Source: CAG-791 sp963596015
GTDB taxonomy: Bacteria; Bacillota; Clostridia; Lachnospirales; Lachnospiraceae
DNA: 61,929 nucleotides
Assembly (NCBI GenBank): GCA_963596015.1
Contig: CAVBJS010000010.1
Span: 1 to 61,929 of the forward strand
Reading direction: 5' to 3'
The notes beneath the pieces are model-generated. The model did no database searches, had not been told where the DNA came from, and saw only the letters and a list, made by a program, of their open reading frames with translations. Shown here piece after piece: positions 1 through 7,003 of the stretch (positions within the stretch are counted from its first letter, which is position 1; the number at the start of each line of letters is the position of its first letter). Made by a program: the position numbers and the translations under genes.

Positions 1-2
1 TC

Positions 3-53
3 AAGGACTATGGCGAATACGGATTCTTCCCGGTGTTTGGAGGTAAGCTGTAA
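3..53 (+). CDS. C-terminal end of an unidentified protein (5' truncated by window edge)
   Basis: Sixteen codons, ending KDYGEYGFFPVFGGKL, run from the window edge to a TAA at 51-53 and are followed directly by a hairpin terminator. The tail is too short to assign a family. The reading frame is open to the first base, so this is probably the end of a gene lying mostly outside the window. I cannot exclude that it is chance. Confidence 0.4.
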   Translation, partial: KDYGEYGFFPVFGGKL

Positions 54-73
54 ATCTCCTAGAAACTAAAAAT

Positions 74-115
74 AAGCTTCCCACCATCAGGTAATGTTCC
101 AGTGGTGAGAAGCTT
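74..115 (-). terminator. Bidirectional hairpin terminator between the edge gene and the cupin gene
   Basis: Arms beginning AAGCTTC and ending GAAGCTT pair over about 17 positions with small mismatches. Read on the minus strand the stem is followed by ATTTTTAG (T-rich, plus-strand 65-73), so it should end the cupin transcript. It may also serve the convergent edge gene. Confidence 0.65.
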
Positions 116-134
116 GTTGTGTCTTGAGGGGATA

Positions 135-488
135 TTAATATACTACAGCATCATCTGCTGTGAAGCCTTCCAGGGAATTTTCTTTGGTCTGAATACAGAC
201 AAAAGAAATTCCCTCGTCATCTGCTGCAAAGAACTGACGCTTAGCAGCGGGAGAGATTCTTACCCAATCACCGGCAGTGAGAACAATTTCTTCTCCATCA
301 ATAATGACTTTTCCTTTGCCGGAAAGGATACCGTAAACTTCCTCGTTGTTCTTATGAGAGTGTACGAAAGGAACATTAGCTCCTGCAGGAAGATTGTTGA
401 TACTGATTTCTGCACCTGTGAGAGAAAGTGTTTCATGAAGTTCTGCTCTGCCTTCATTTCCAATATTTGTTTTTGCATAATTTGCCAT
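135..488 (-). CDS. Small single-domain cupin protein
   Basis: 117 residues, the usual length of a stand-alone cupin barrel. The first cupin motif is visible as VHSHKNNEEVYGILSGKG (about residues 42-59), with two histidines and a glutamate placed to bind a metal; the second motif lies near GDWVRISPAAKRQF. No signal peptide, so cytosolic. A clean AGGAGG-like site (minus strand, about 492-497) sets the start. It is divergent from an HxlR-type regulator across a 158-bp gap containing an inverted repeat, the usual arrangement for a regulator and its target. Members of this family act as small isomerases, dioxygenases or detoxification proteins; the substrate cannot be read from sequence. Confidence 0.85.
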   Translation of the reverse strand: MANYAKTNIGNEGRAELHETLSLTGAEISINNLPAGANVPFVHSHKNNEEVYGILSGKGKVIIDGEEIVLTAGDWVRISPAAKRQFFAADDEGISFVCIQTKENSLEGFTADDAVVY

Positions 489-526
489 GGTATATACCTC
501 CGTTTTTGATTTTTATTGCGTTTGCA

Positions 527-554
527 GATATAGGATAACCCATTACACACTCAA
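527..554 (-). promoter_or_regulatory. Candidate promoter of the cupin gene
   Basis: On the minus strand TTGAGT (549-554) and TATATC (527-532) are separated by 16 bp, about 40 bp upstream of the cupin start. Reasonable sigma-A spacing; not proven. Confidence 0.4.
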
Positions 555-579
555 ATAATAGTACGCACCTTTTTATAAC

Positions 580-608
580 TATACATTCAAAAAAGAATGT
601 GCTATACT
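580..608 (+). promoter_or_regulatory. HxlR-gene promoter with overlapping inverted-repeat operator
   Basis: TATACA (580-585) and TATACT (603-608) with a 17-bp spacer precede the HxlR gene. The spacer holds a perfect inverted repeat, ACATTC-AAAAAA-GAATGT (583-600), overlapping the -35 box. An HxlR dimer bound there would block its own promoter, so autorepression and control of the divergent cupin gene are inferred. Confidence 0.5.
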
Positions 609-646
609 TTGTGTGAGCAATCACAGTTTTTTGGAGGTGCAATTGC

Positions 647-976
647 ATGAAAACAAAAGACGAACTTCCGGTTTGCCCAGTGGCAACAGCGGTGGCACTT
701 GTAGGTGGCAAATGGAAGCTTCTTATTATACGAAACCTTAGGGTGCGCCCGTGGAGATTCAATGAATTGCAGCGAGATCTGGAAGGCATATCCCAGAAGG
801 TATTGACTGACAGCCTAAGACAGATGATGGATGACGGACTTGTATACCGGCACGATTATCAGGAAATGCCGCCAAGGGTTGATTACAGTTTGACGGAATT
901 AGGAGAAAAGATGCTGCCGATCATTGATGCTTTGGCGGACTTTGGAAATTATTATAAATCAGTTACAGTGGAATGA
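647..976 (+). CDS. HxlR-family winged-helix transcriptional regulator
   Basis: 109 residues, the normal size for HxlR regulators. The family signature is clear: CPVATAVALVGGKWKLLIIR near the N-terminus, then FNELQRDLEGISQKVLTDSL as the recognition region and a wing ending PPRVDYSLTELGEKM. The cysteine at about residue 10 sits where redox- or electrophile-sensing HxlR proteins carry theirs, so thiol sensing is plausible but inferred. TTGGAGG sits eight bases before the ATG. It is transcribed away from the cupin gene and probably controls it. Confidence 0.9.
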   Translation: MKTKDELPVCPVATAVALVGGKWKLLIIRNLRVRPWRFNELQRDLEGISQKVLTDSLRQMMDDGLVYRHDYQEMPPRVDYSLTELGEKMLPIIDALADFGNYYKSVTVE

Positions 977-987
977 TATGTTCCCAC

Positions 988-1027
988 ACACAAGCCGAGC
1001 AACTTAAAACAGTTGCCCGGCTTGTGT
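988..1027 (+). terminator. Hairpin downstream of the HxlR gene
   Basis: ACACAAGCCG (988-997) pairs with CGGCTTGTGT (1018-1027), and the stem continues inward as GCAACT/AGTTGC. There is no strong T-run after it, so termination is likely but not textbook. Confidence 0.5.
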
Positions 1028-1039
1028 GCCGTCTGGAAA

Positions 1040-1156
1040 TTATTCTTTCGGATATTCCGGAGATAAGACGTTTTCTTTCCGCTCGGAGTAGTATTCCGGC
1101 ACAGGCGGGATCTGGTTGATGGCGTTGACGATCTCGTGCATGGTCTGGGGGAGCTT
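1040..1156 (-). pseudogene. 3' remnant of an unidentified gene
   Basis: On the minus strand an open frame reads KLPQTMHEIVNAINQIPP, continues PVPEYYSERKENVLSPEYPKE and stops at 1040-1042. It looks like a natural protein C-terminus (polar, proline-rich) but has no ribosome site or plausible start. At about 1156 it abuts a fragment of another gene on the opposite strand. Most likely a deletion relic; family unknown. Confidence 0.4.
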
Positions 1157-1159
1157 CGG

Positions 1160-1320
1160 TCAGTCTGCGGGTGTGCTATTTTGCCGGAGGGATCGTTAAT
1201 CTCTACAAGCAGTGGTTTCGCGGTGGCTTGGACTGTACACTCAATGATATTGCAATGGAGGTCAGTAAGTTGCTGCAGTTGGAGGCAAGAGAATTAAAAT
1301 TATTTTCAAAAATATCTTGA
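1160..1320 (+). pseudogene. C-terminal remnant of a TetR-family regulator
   Basis: The plus strand reads SLRVCYFAGGIVNLYKQWF, then RGGLDCTLNDIAMEVSKLL, ending at the TGA at 1318-1320. The pattern of an aromatic pair, AGGIV, then Y-x-x-W and a trailing helix is typical of the C-terminal ligand-binding domain of TetR regulators of the DhaS-like group. The DNA-binding half is missing; the fragment begins at the junction with the preceding remnant. Not expected to be functional. Confidence 0.6.
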
Positions 1321-1347
1321 CCTAAAGTCAGGTTCATGGTTTACAGT
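1317..1347 (+). promoter_or_regulatory. Candidate MerR-type promoter with a 19-bp spacer
   Basis: TTGACC (1317-1322) and TACAGT (1342-1347) are 19 bp apart, and the spacer begins CTAAAGTCAGGTT. Over-long 19-bp spacers with a CCTAAAGT-like half site are typical of promoters controlled by MerR regulators such as AdhR, which often drive aldo/keto reductase and carboxymuconolactone-type genes as found here. The dyad is imperfect, and a TATAAT at 1351-1356 could compete. Confidence 0.4.
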
Positions 1348-1446
1348 TGCTATAATAGATGAATGGATATGCTTCATGGTATGAAAGCAAGGAGACTATA
1401 GGGACATGGGAAAAGGCTTATCAGATCGGTAAGGAGGTATGACCAA

Positions 1447-1806
1447 ATGGCAATAAAACAGACGGCAGGAAGAGATGCACTCGGAGACTTTGCTCCGGAA
1501 TTCGCACATTTCAATGACGATATTCTCTTTGGAGAAAACTGGAACAATGAGGATATCGATTTAAAAACCAGGAGTATCATCACGGTAGTTGCCTTGATGG
1601 CACAGGGGATCACCGATTCTTCTTTGAAGTATCATCTTCAGAATGCAAAGAATCATGGTGTGACGAAGAAAGAGATCGCTGCGATCATTACCCACGTTGC
1701 ATTTTATGCAGGCTGGCCGAAGGCATGGGCGGTATTTTCCATGGCAAAAGAGGTCTGGGCAGATCTTGCCATGGATGTACCGGGTGAGGCAAGCTCCAAT
1801 GAATGA
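1447..1806 (+). CDS. Carboxymuconolactone decarboxylase-like (AhpD-fold) protein
   Basis: 119 residues, the size of a single CMD domain. The core reads RSIITVVALMAQGI, then HLQNAKNHGVTKKEIAAIIT and HVAFYAGWPKAWAVF, the helical pattern of the family. The CxxC pair of AhpD peroxidase helpers is absent, so it is more like the gamma-carboxymuconolactone decarboxylase branch often paired with aldo/keto reductases. AAGGAGG sits about ten bases before the ATG. It is followed after 83 bp by an aldo/keto reductase in the same direction, probably one transcript. Confidence 0.85.
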   Translation: MAIKQTAGRDALGDFAPEFAHFNDDILFGENWNNEDIDLKTRSIITVVALMAQGITDSSLKYHLQNAKNHGVTKKEIAAIITHVAFYAGWPKAWAVFSMAKEVWADLAMDVPGEASSNE

Positions 1807-1889
1807 CCGGAAGCCGTAGATTACGTGGATTACAGAGAAGCAAGTTTGTAAGCAATCTCTCTTTCTTATATTGGAAAGGATAAACGGAT

Positions 1890-2894
1890 ATGGAATATAC
1901 GAAATTAGGAAAAACGGATATTGAAATCTCCAAGGTCTGCGTAGGCTGTATGAGTTTCGGAAAAGCCGGAATCATGCATGACTGGACATTGGATGAAAAG
2001 CAGAGTGAGGACATCATTGCACATGCTTTGGAACTTGGGATCAATTTCTTTGATACGGCGAATGTATATTCAGCAGGAACCAGCGAAGAATATCTTGGCA
2101 AAGCACTGAAAAAACTGGCTTCAAGAGACAAGGTGGTGATCGCGTCCAAGGTCTATTTCAATGAGGGCCGCTTATCAAAAAGTGCCATTCATCGAGAAAT
2201 TGACGGAACATTGAAACGTCTGGGAACGGATTACCTGGATCTCTATATTATCCATCGATTTGATCACGATACCCCGATCGAGGAAACGATGGAAGCGCTG
2301 CATGAATTGGCACAGGCAGGTAAGGTACGTGCATTGGGAGCTTCCGCAATGTATGGCTATCAGTTTTATAATATGCAGCTTGCAGCCGAAAAGCACGGAT
2401 GGACCAAATTTTCTGCTATGGAAAACCATTATAATCTGCTGTACCGTGAGGACGAGCGGGAGCTGATCCCGATCTGCGAGCAGATGAATGTTTCCCTGAT
2501 GCCGTACAGTCCGCTGGCCGCAGGGCATTTGACCAGGAAAACATGGGAGTCGGATTCTGTGAGAGGCAAGACGGATAAGGTCGCCCGCGGAAAATATGAC
2601 CGCATGGAACAGCAGGATATGCACATTGTAGAGCGAGTTGCCGAATTAGCCAAACGGTATGACTGTAAGATGTCTCAGATCGCATTGGCATGGCATTGGG
2701 CAAAAGGAGTAGCAGCTCCGATCGTAGGCGCAACAAAAAAAGCTTATCTCACTGAGGCAGCAGAAGCATTAAATGTCAGTCTTACTGCAGAGGATATTGC
2801 TTATTTGGAAGAAATGTATGTGCCGCATCCGGTTGTGGGTGCGATCAAGCAGAATCCGCCGCAGGGTGTGATACTGCCGGATGAAAAGAAGTAA
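1890..2894 (+). CDS. Aldo/keto reductase
   Basis: 334 residues, a full TIM-barrel aldo/keto reductase using NADPH to reduce carbonyl compounds in the cytosol. The catalytic tetrad is visible: Asp55 and Tyr60 in FFDTANVY, Lys87 in IASKVYF, His122 in LYIIHRFD. The cofactor end reads APIVGATKKAYLTEA. A TTGGAAAGGA site precedes the ATG. It follows the CMD-like gene and ends at a strong terminator, so the pair forms a short unit behind the MerR-like promoter. The physiological substrate is unknown; detoxification of reactive carbonyls is a fair guess. Confidence 0.93.
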   Translation: MEYTKLGKTDIEISKVCVGCMSFGKAGIMHDWTLDEKQSEDIIAHALELGINFFDTANVYSAGTSEEYLGKALKKLASRDKVVIASKVYFNEGRLSKSAIHREIDGTLKRLGTDYLDLYIIHRFDHDTPIEETMEALHELAQAGKVRALGASAMYGYQFYNMQLAAEKHGWTKFSAMENHYNLLYREDERELIPICEQMNVSLMPYSPLAAGHLTRKTWESDSVRGKTDKVARGKYDRMEQQDMHIVERVAELAKRYDCKMSQIALAWHWAKGVAAPIVGATKKAYLTEAAEALNVSLTAEDIAYLEEMYVPHPVVGAIKQNPPQGVILPDEKK

Positions 2895-2923
2895 GCATAA
2901 ATTAAATCTTAAGCTCTTTCCGG

Positions 2924-2973
2924 ATGCTCTGTCACAAGGTCTTGCAGCAGATCTTGTGACAGAGCATTTCTTT
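2924..2973 (+). terminator. Strong hairpin terminator after the aldo/keto reductase
   Basis: ATGCTCTGTCACAAG (2924-2938) pairs perfectly with CTTGTGACAGAGCAT (2953-2967), followed by TTCTTT. It separates the accessory patch from the MBOAT locus. Confidence 0.9.
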
Positions 2974-3121
2974 GTGTATTTTCCGGCGACCTTGATGTTT
3001 TTCAAAAAACGCGTCATATTAATATAGAAGTTCGGATGGCTTCGTCCTAAGTATGCATCTGGTCACATTGTGGAAAATAGGATCTGCCACGAAGTTTTGC
3101 GGCGGGGGTTCTGTTGGCGTC

Positions 3122-3197
3122 GGTGCGTGATCGTACAGATGACAGGCGTCATTACGGGGTGGTGCGTGATCGTACATGTGACAGGTGCCATTACGGG
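3122..3197 (+). repeat. Two-copy 39-bp tandem repeat upstream of the first MBOAT gene
   Basis: A unit starting GGTGCGTGATCGTACA and ending CATTACGGG occurs at 3122 and again at 3161 with few changes. It lies 40-110 bp before the likely start codon, in the leader or promoter region. It is in frame with the gene, but the upstream extension has no ribosome site and does not resemble an MBOAT N-terminus, so the repeat is treated as non-coding. Confidence 0.7.
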
Positions 3198-3234
3198 CAT
3201 TCATACGGGTAATATACGTTTTGAAGGGGGAGTT

Positions 3235-4731
3235 ATGTTATTCAACTCAATAGATTTTTTGATATTTTTTCCGATCGTATTGATCATATATTTTGCAATA
3301 CCGGATAAGATCAAATACTTGTGGCTGTTGGTCGCCAGTTATTTTTTCTATATGTGTTGGAATGCAAAATATGCGCTATTGATATTAACATCTACCTTTA
3401 TAACTTATATAAGCGGGTTACTGATAGAGAAAATCAAGAAAAAAGAATTAGATGCGCTAAAAAAGCAGAAATATAAAAAATGCGTGGTTGCTGTCAGCTT
3501 TCTCTCAAATCTGGGAATCCTGTTCTATTTCAAATACATCAATTTTGCTTTTGAAACGCTCGAAAAAGTAATGAGAGCAGTCCATGTAGAATTAAATGTG
3601 CCGGTGTTTGATGTGATCCTTCCGGTTGGAATATCTTTTTATACATTCCAGGCCCTGAGCTATACCGTAGATGTATACAGAGATGAAATTTATGCTGAAA
3701 AAAATTTCTTTAGATATGCCTTATTTGTTTCTTTCTTTCCGCAGCTGGTGGCAGGACCGATCGAGCGGTCTAAAAACTTATTAAAGCAGCTTGCGGTTCC
3801 GACAAAGTTTAACTTTGAATCCGCAAGAGAAGGTTTCTTATTAATGCTTTGGGGCTATTTTTTGAAAATAGTTCTTGCTGATAGGATAGCGATATTTGTA
3901 GATACTGTTTATGGTGATTATGTCACATATCCGGGATGGTATCTGGTTGTTGCCACCATGTTATTTGCCGTTCAGATATATTGCGATTTTGCGGGCTATT
4001 CTATTATTGCAATGGGATCTGCAAAGATTCTGGGCATAGAGTTGATGGAAAACTTTAATGCGCCGTATCTATCCACATCGGTGGCAGCGTTCTGGAGAAA
4101 CTGGCATATCTCTTTAACTTCATGGTTTAAGGATTATTTATATATTCCGTTAGGCGGAAGCAGGAAAGGCAAAGTAAGAAAATACATTAATAAGATGATC
4201 GTATTCCTGGTCAGCGGCCTTTGGCACGGTGCTCAATTCTCCTATATCATATGGGGCGGTATAAACGGAGCGTACCAGGTGATCGGTGAGATCTTACAGC
4301 CTGTCAGAGATAAACTTGTAAAGCTGCTTCATTTAAACAGAGAATCACTGGGACACAAATTCATACATATCGTTGGTACATTCATACTTGTAGATTTCTC
4401 CTGGATATTTTTCAGGGCCAGTGGATTCAGGTCTGCTCTTGCGATCATCAGATCTATCTTTGTTACAGGAAACAGATGGATACTTTTTGACGGTTCCCTG
4501 TACAATTGCGGACTGGATCAGAAAAATTTCCAACTGATGCTTGTAGGGATCGGCGTGTTATTGTTTGCGGATCATTGCAAGCATAAGGGAATAAAGATCA
4601 GAGATATCATTATAAAGCAGGATTACTGGTTCAGATGGATATCTATAGCTTTCTTTATCCTTATATTATTAACCTTCGGTAAATACGGACCTGCATATAA
4701 TGCCGCTAACTTTATTTACTTCCAATTTTAG
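3235..4731 (+). CDS. MBOAT-family membrane O-acyltransferase (AlgI-like)
   Basis: 498 residues with about ten or more membrane segments. MBOAT proteins of the AlgI/DltB branch move acyl groups, usually acetyl, across the membrane onto extracellular glycans. Family signatures are FYTFQALSYTVDVYR, PQLVAGPIERSKNL, FWRNWHISLTSWFKDYLYIP and the catalytic histidine His331 in SGLWHGAQFSY. I chose ATG 3235 because GAAGGGGG lies just before it and MLFNSIDFLIFFP is the usual family start; an in-frame ATG at 3070 would add 55 unrelated residues. It is followed 12 bases later by an SGNH partner. The locus is visibly more A+T-rich than the later MBOAT pair (22999-26698), suggesting separate origin. Confidence 0.93.
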   Translation: MLFNSIDFLIFFPIVLIIYFAIPDKIKYLWLLVASYFFYMCWNAKYALLILTSTFITYISGLLIEKIKKKELDALKKQKYKKCVVAVSFLSNLGILFYFKYINFAFETLEKVMRAVHVELNVPVFDVILPVGISFYTFQALSYTVDVYRDEIYAEKNFFRYALFVSFFPQLVAGPIERSKNLLKQLAVPTKFNFESAREGFLLMLWGYFLKIVLADRIAIFVDTVYGDYVTYPGWYLVVATMLFAVQIYCDFAGYSIIAMGSAKILGIELMENFNAPYLSTSVAAFWRNWHISLTSWFKDYLYIPLGGSRKGKVRKYINKMIVFLVSGLWHGAQFSYIIWGGINGAYQVIGEILQPVRDKLVKLLHLNRESLGHKFIHIVGTFILVDFSWIFFRASGFRSALAIIRSIFVTGNRWILFDGSLYNCGLDQKNFQLMLVGIGVLLFADHCKHKGIKIRDIIIKQDYWFRWISIAFFILILLTFGKYGPAYNAANFIYFQF

Positions 4732-4743
4732 GAGGAATATGGA

Positions 4744-5676
4744 GTGAAGAAGAAAATGATGCAGCTTATAGGCTGTTTCGTAACACTGGTCATGACGATC
4801 GGCATGATCAGATATATGGGATATAGATTGGATCCGCCGTGGAGTGAAGAAGGATTTGATGCGATCGATGCCTATCATTCCTTAGAAGAAAATACTTTGG
4901 ATGTTATTGTTTATGGTTCCAGTCATGCATGGAAAGGATTTGATACCAGAGTACTCCATGACAAGTACGGTATAGCGGCCTATAACTATGGCTGCAATTG
5001 GCAGGCAATAAATACAACGCTTTTATTTTTGCAGGATTCATTGACAACGCAGTCCCCGAAGGTGATCTGCATAGATACTTTCAAAGTAAATAGGGTTGAA
5101 ATGGATACGGACCTGGACGGAGAAATATATTATTGCAGCGAAATACCGGCTTCAGAGGATAAATGGGAGTATCTGAAAACTTGTTTCGGAAAAGATCCGG
5201 AGCGATATGCTTCTTATTTTTTCCCTCTGATCATGTTTCATGACAATTGGAATAGTATCAGTTCTGAGAATTATTCAGAGCCGGGATATCAAAGATTCGT
5301 TGATACCGCGGGATATTATGAACAGTATGATGTTTACCAATGTACGATTCCGGATCATACAACATTTGAGCAGTATGAACTAAGCGATGAGGCGATCGAT
5401 GTCCTGGATGAAATAGTGGCAGAGTGCAAAGAAAGAGATATTGAAATAATATTTTTTACATGTCCATGGGAGGGCGCCAATAATTACGGAGATGCCATGG
5501 CGGATTATGCTAAGGAAAATGGTTGCGCTTACCTGGACCTTTTTGAAAATCTGGATGAAACAGGATTAGATGGTGCAACGGATTTAAATGATGATGGCCA
5601 TTTGAATGCATCCGGAGCAGGGAAGGTCGCAGACTATATGGGAAAATATATCGTATCAAATTATGATCTGAACTGA
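4744..5676 (+). CDS. SGNH-type cell-surface acyl-transfer partner protein
   Basis: 310 residues with one N-terminal membrane anchor (about 7-25) and an extracellular SGNH-like domain. Ser60 lies in DVIVYGSSHAWKGFD and the end carries DLNDDGHLNASG with His286 and Asp283 in DxxH spacing, completing a Ser-Asp-His site like DltD, AlgJ or AlgX. It likely takes the acyl group delivered by the adjacent MBOAT and transfers it to a surface glycan. Start taken as GTG 4744, because GGAGG (4732-4736) is at the right distance and the ATG at 4739 is out of frame. The acceptor glycan is not encoded next door; it could be either polysaccharide made elsewhere in the window. Confidence 0.8.
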   Translation: MKKKMMQLIGCFVTLVMTIGMIRYMGYRLDPPWSEEGFDAIDAYHSLEENTLDVIVYGSSHAWKGFDTRVLHDKYGIAAYNYGCNWQAINTTLLFLQDSLTTQSPKVICIDTFKVNRVEMDTDLDGEIYYCSEIPASEDKWEYLKTCFGKDPERYASYFFPLIMFHDNWNSISSENYSEPGYQRFVDTAGYYEQYDVYQCTIPDHTTFEQYELSDEAIDVLDEIVAECKERDIEIIFFTCPWEGANNYGDAMADYAKENGCAYLDLFENLDETGLDGATDLNDDGHLNASGAGKVADYMGKYIVSNYDLN

Positions 5677-5848
5677 TGTGCGTAACCTTCAGCAGAGTAA
5701 GAGCTTACGAGTTGCTTTACCAATATGTAAGTGAGATGATACAACTACTTAAAATACTATAGAAGCAGATGACCTATACCATAAACAGGTAAAGCCATCA
5801 ATAGATGCTGACACACCGCATCCCTACCAGGAAAGGAAGGCGATCATT
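5677..5848 (+). other. 172-bp leader with nested hairpins before the EamA gene
   Basis: No gene seen. The last 50 bases can fold as GGTA...TACC enclosing GATGC (5801-5805) and GCATC; an ACCT/AGGT hairpin lies just upstream. There is no T-run, so this is not a terminator. I checked for ykkC/guanidine, GEMM, preQ1 and T-box landmarks and recognised none. It could be a structured leader or just the spacer of a short transcript. Confidence 0.25.
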
Positions 5849-6709
5849 ATGTGGATACTCTTTGCATTCGGCTCGGCGGTATTTGCCGGTTTGACGGCAG
5901 TGCTTGCCAAGTGCGGCATAAAGAAAACAGATTCTGACGTGGCTACCGCGATCCGGACCATTGTGGTATTGCTCTTTTCGTGGCTGATGGTCTGGATCGT
6001 TGGTTCTGCGCCGACGATCGTTGCGCTTGGCACGAAGACATGGACCTTCCTGATCCTTTCAGGTCTGGCCACCGGTGCATCATGGCTGTGTTATTTCCGT
6101 GCCTTGCAGCTGGGGGATGTTAATAAGGTAGTGCCCATTGACAAGTCCAGCACTATTCTGACGATACTGCTGGCACTGCTCTTTCTGGGCGAGCCCGTAT
6201 CCTGGCTCAAGGGACTGGCCATCGTGCTGATCGGCGCAGGTACCTTCCTGATGATCGAAAAAAAGGCTGTTACCGGTCAAAAGCAGGAGAATAAAAGCTG
6301 GCTGCTTTATGCGGTTCTTTCCGCTGTGTTTGCTTCCCTGACCTCGATCCTGGGAAAGATCGGCATTGACGGTGTGGAGTCAAACCTGGGCACCGCTATT
6401 CGCACCGGCGTCGTCCTGATCATGGCGTGGCTGATGGTCTTTCTCAAGGGAAAGCAGCATGTGCTGAAGTCTGTGCCGAAGAAGGAGCTGGGCTTTATCG
6501 GTCTGTCCGGTCTGGCTACCGGCGGCTCCTGGCTGTGCTATTATAAGGCACTGCAGGATGGGCTTGCCAGTGTGGTTGTGCCGATAGATAAGCTGAGTAT
6601 CCTGGTATCCATCGGCTTTTCGGCACTGGTGTTTGGGGAGCGGCTCTCGAAGAAAGCCACTGTGGGTCTTGCGATGATCGTTGGCGGAACGATGCTGATG
6701 CTGCTCTGA
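5849..6709 (+). CDS. EamA/DMT-superfamily transporter
   Basis: 286 residues with about ten membrane helices in two duplicated EamA units. The duplication is plain: ATAIRTIVVLLFSWLMVW in the first half matches GTAIRTGVVLIMAWLMVF in the second, and LSGLATGASWLCYFRAL matches LSGLATGGSWLCYYKAL, each followed by VVPIDK. DMT transporters export metabolites or amino acids or act as drug/metabolite exchangers; the substrate cannot be told here. AGGAAAGGAAGG lies before the ATG. It stands alone in its unit. Confidence 0.92.
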   Translation: MWILFAFGSAVFAGLTAVLAKCGIKKTDSDVATAIRTIVVLLFSWLMVWIVGSAPTIVALGTKTWTFLILSGLATGASWLCYFRALQLGDVNKVVPIDKSSTILTILLALLFLGEPVSWLKGLAIVLIGAGTFLMIEKKAVTGQKQENKSWLLYAVLSAVFASLTSILGKIGIDGVESNLGTAIRTGVVLIMAWLMVFLKGKQHVLKSVPKKELGFIGLSGLATGGSWLCYYKALQDGLASVVVPIDKLSILVSIGFSALVFGERLSKKATVGLAMIVGGTMLMLL

Positions 6710-7003
6710 TCTGCCGAGCCGGATGAAAGGAACTCCCAATATCCTACCCCAATCCACCCGGAGAGCATAAACAGGCATTTGGCCTGCGTATAACACATAA
6801 GGATGTTGAGGCCTTCGACTATCTGTGCTAAATTGAAAGGGATTATGCAGTATCCGCAGGGTATTCTCTAGGTTTTACAGGAAGGAGATGCATGCCGGAT
6901 ACGGAATATACCCGTTACTTTTTTGATCACATTAAGACTTAAAGACCGGATAGAAGCGAAGGGGCAAACACTCCGCTTCTTATAAACGATAGTACCTGGA
7001 GAT
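6710..7003 (+). promoter_or_regulatory. 294-bp gap upstream of the exopolysaccharide locus with weak promoter and leader hairpin
   Basis: TTGAGG (6806-6811) and TAAATT (6829-6834), 17 bp apart, form a candidate promoter. AGAAGCG (6952-6958) pairs with CGCTTCT (6974-6980) just before the first gene. A 16-codon frame (6892-6942, MPDTEYTRYFFDHIKT) has a good GGAAGGAG site and could be a leader peptide. None is strong on its own. Confidence 0.3.

Noticed and set aside
3070..3234. 55-residue N-terminal extension of the first MBOAT protein
   Set aside because: It translates the tandem repeat, has no ribosome site and does not resemble an MBOAT start, whereas ATG 3235 does.
5677..5848. c-di-GMP (GEMM), guanidine or T-box riboswitch
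   Set aside because: The conserved cores of these classes were not found here or in the leaders of the exopolysaccharide genes.
6892..6942. 16-codon ORF before the exopolysaccharide locus as a firm gene
   Set aside because: It has a good ribosome site but is too short to judge and no regulatory codons are obvious; kept only as a remark in the leader entry.
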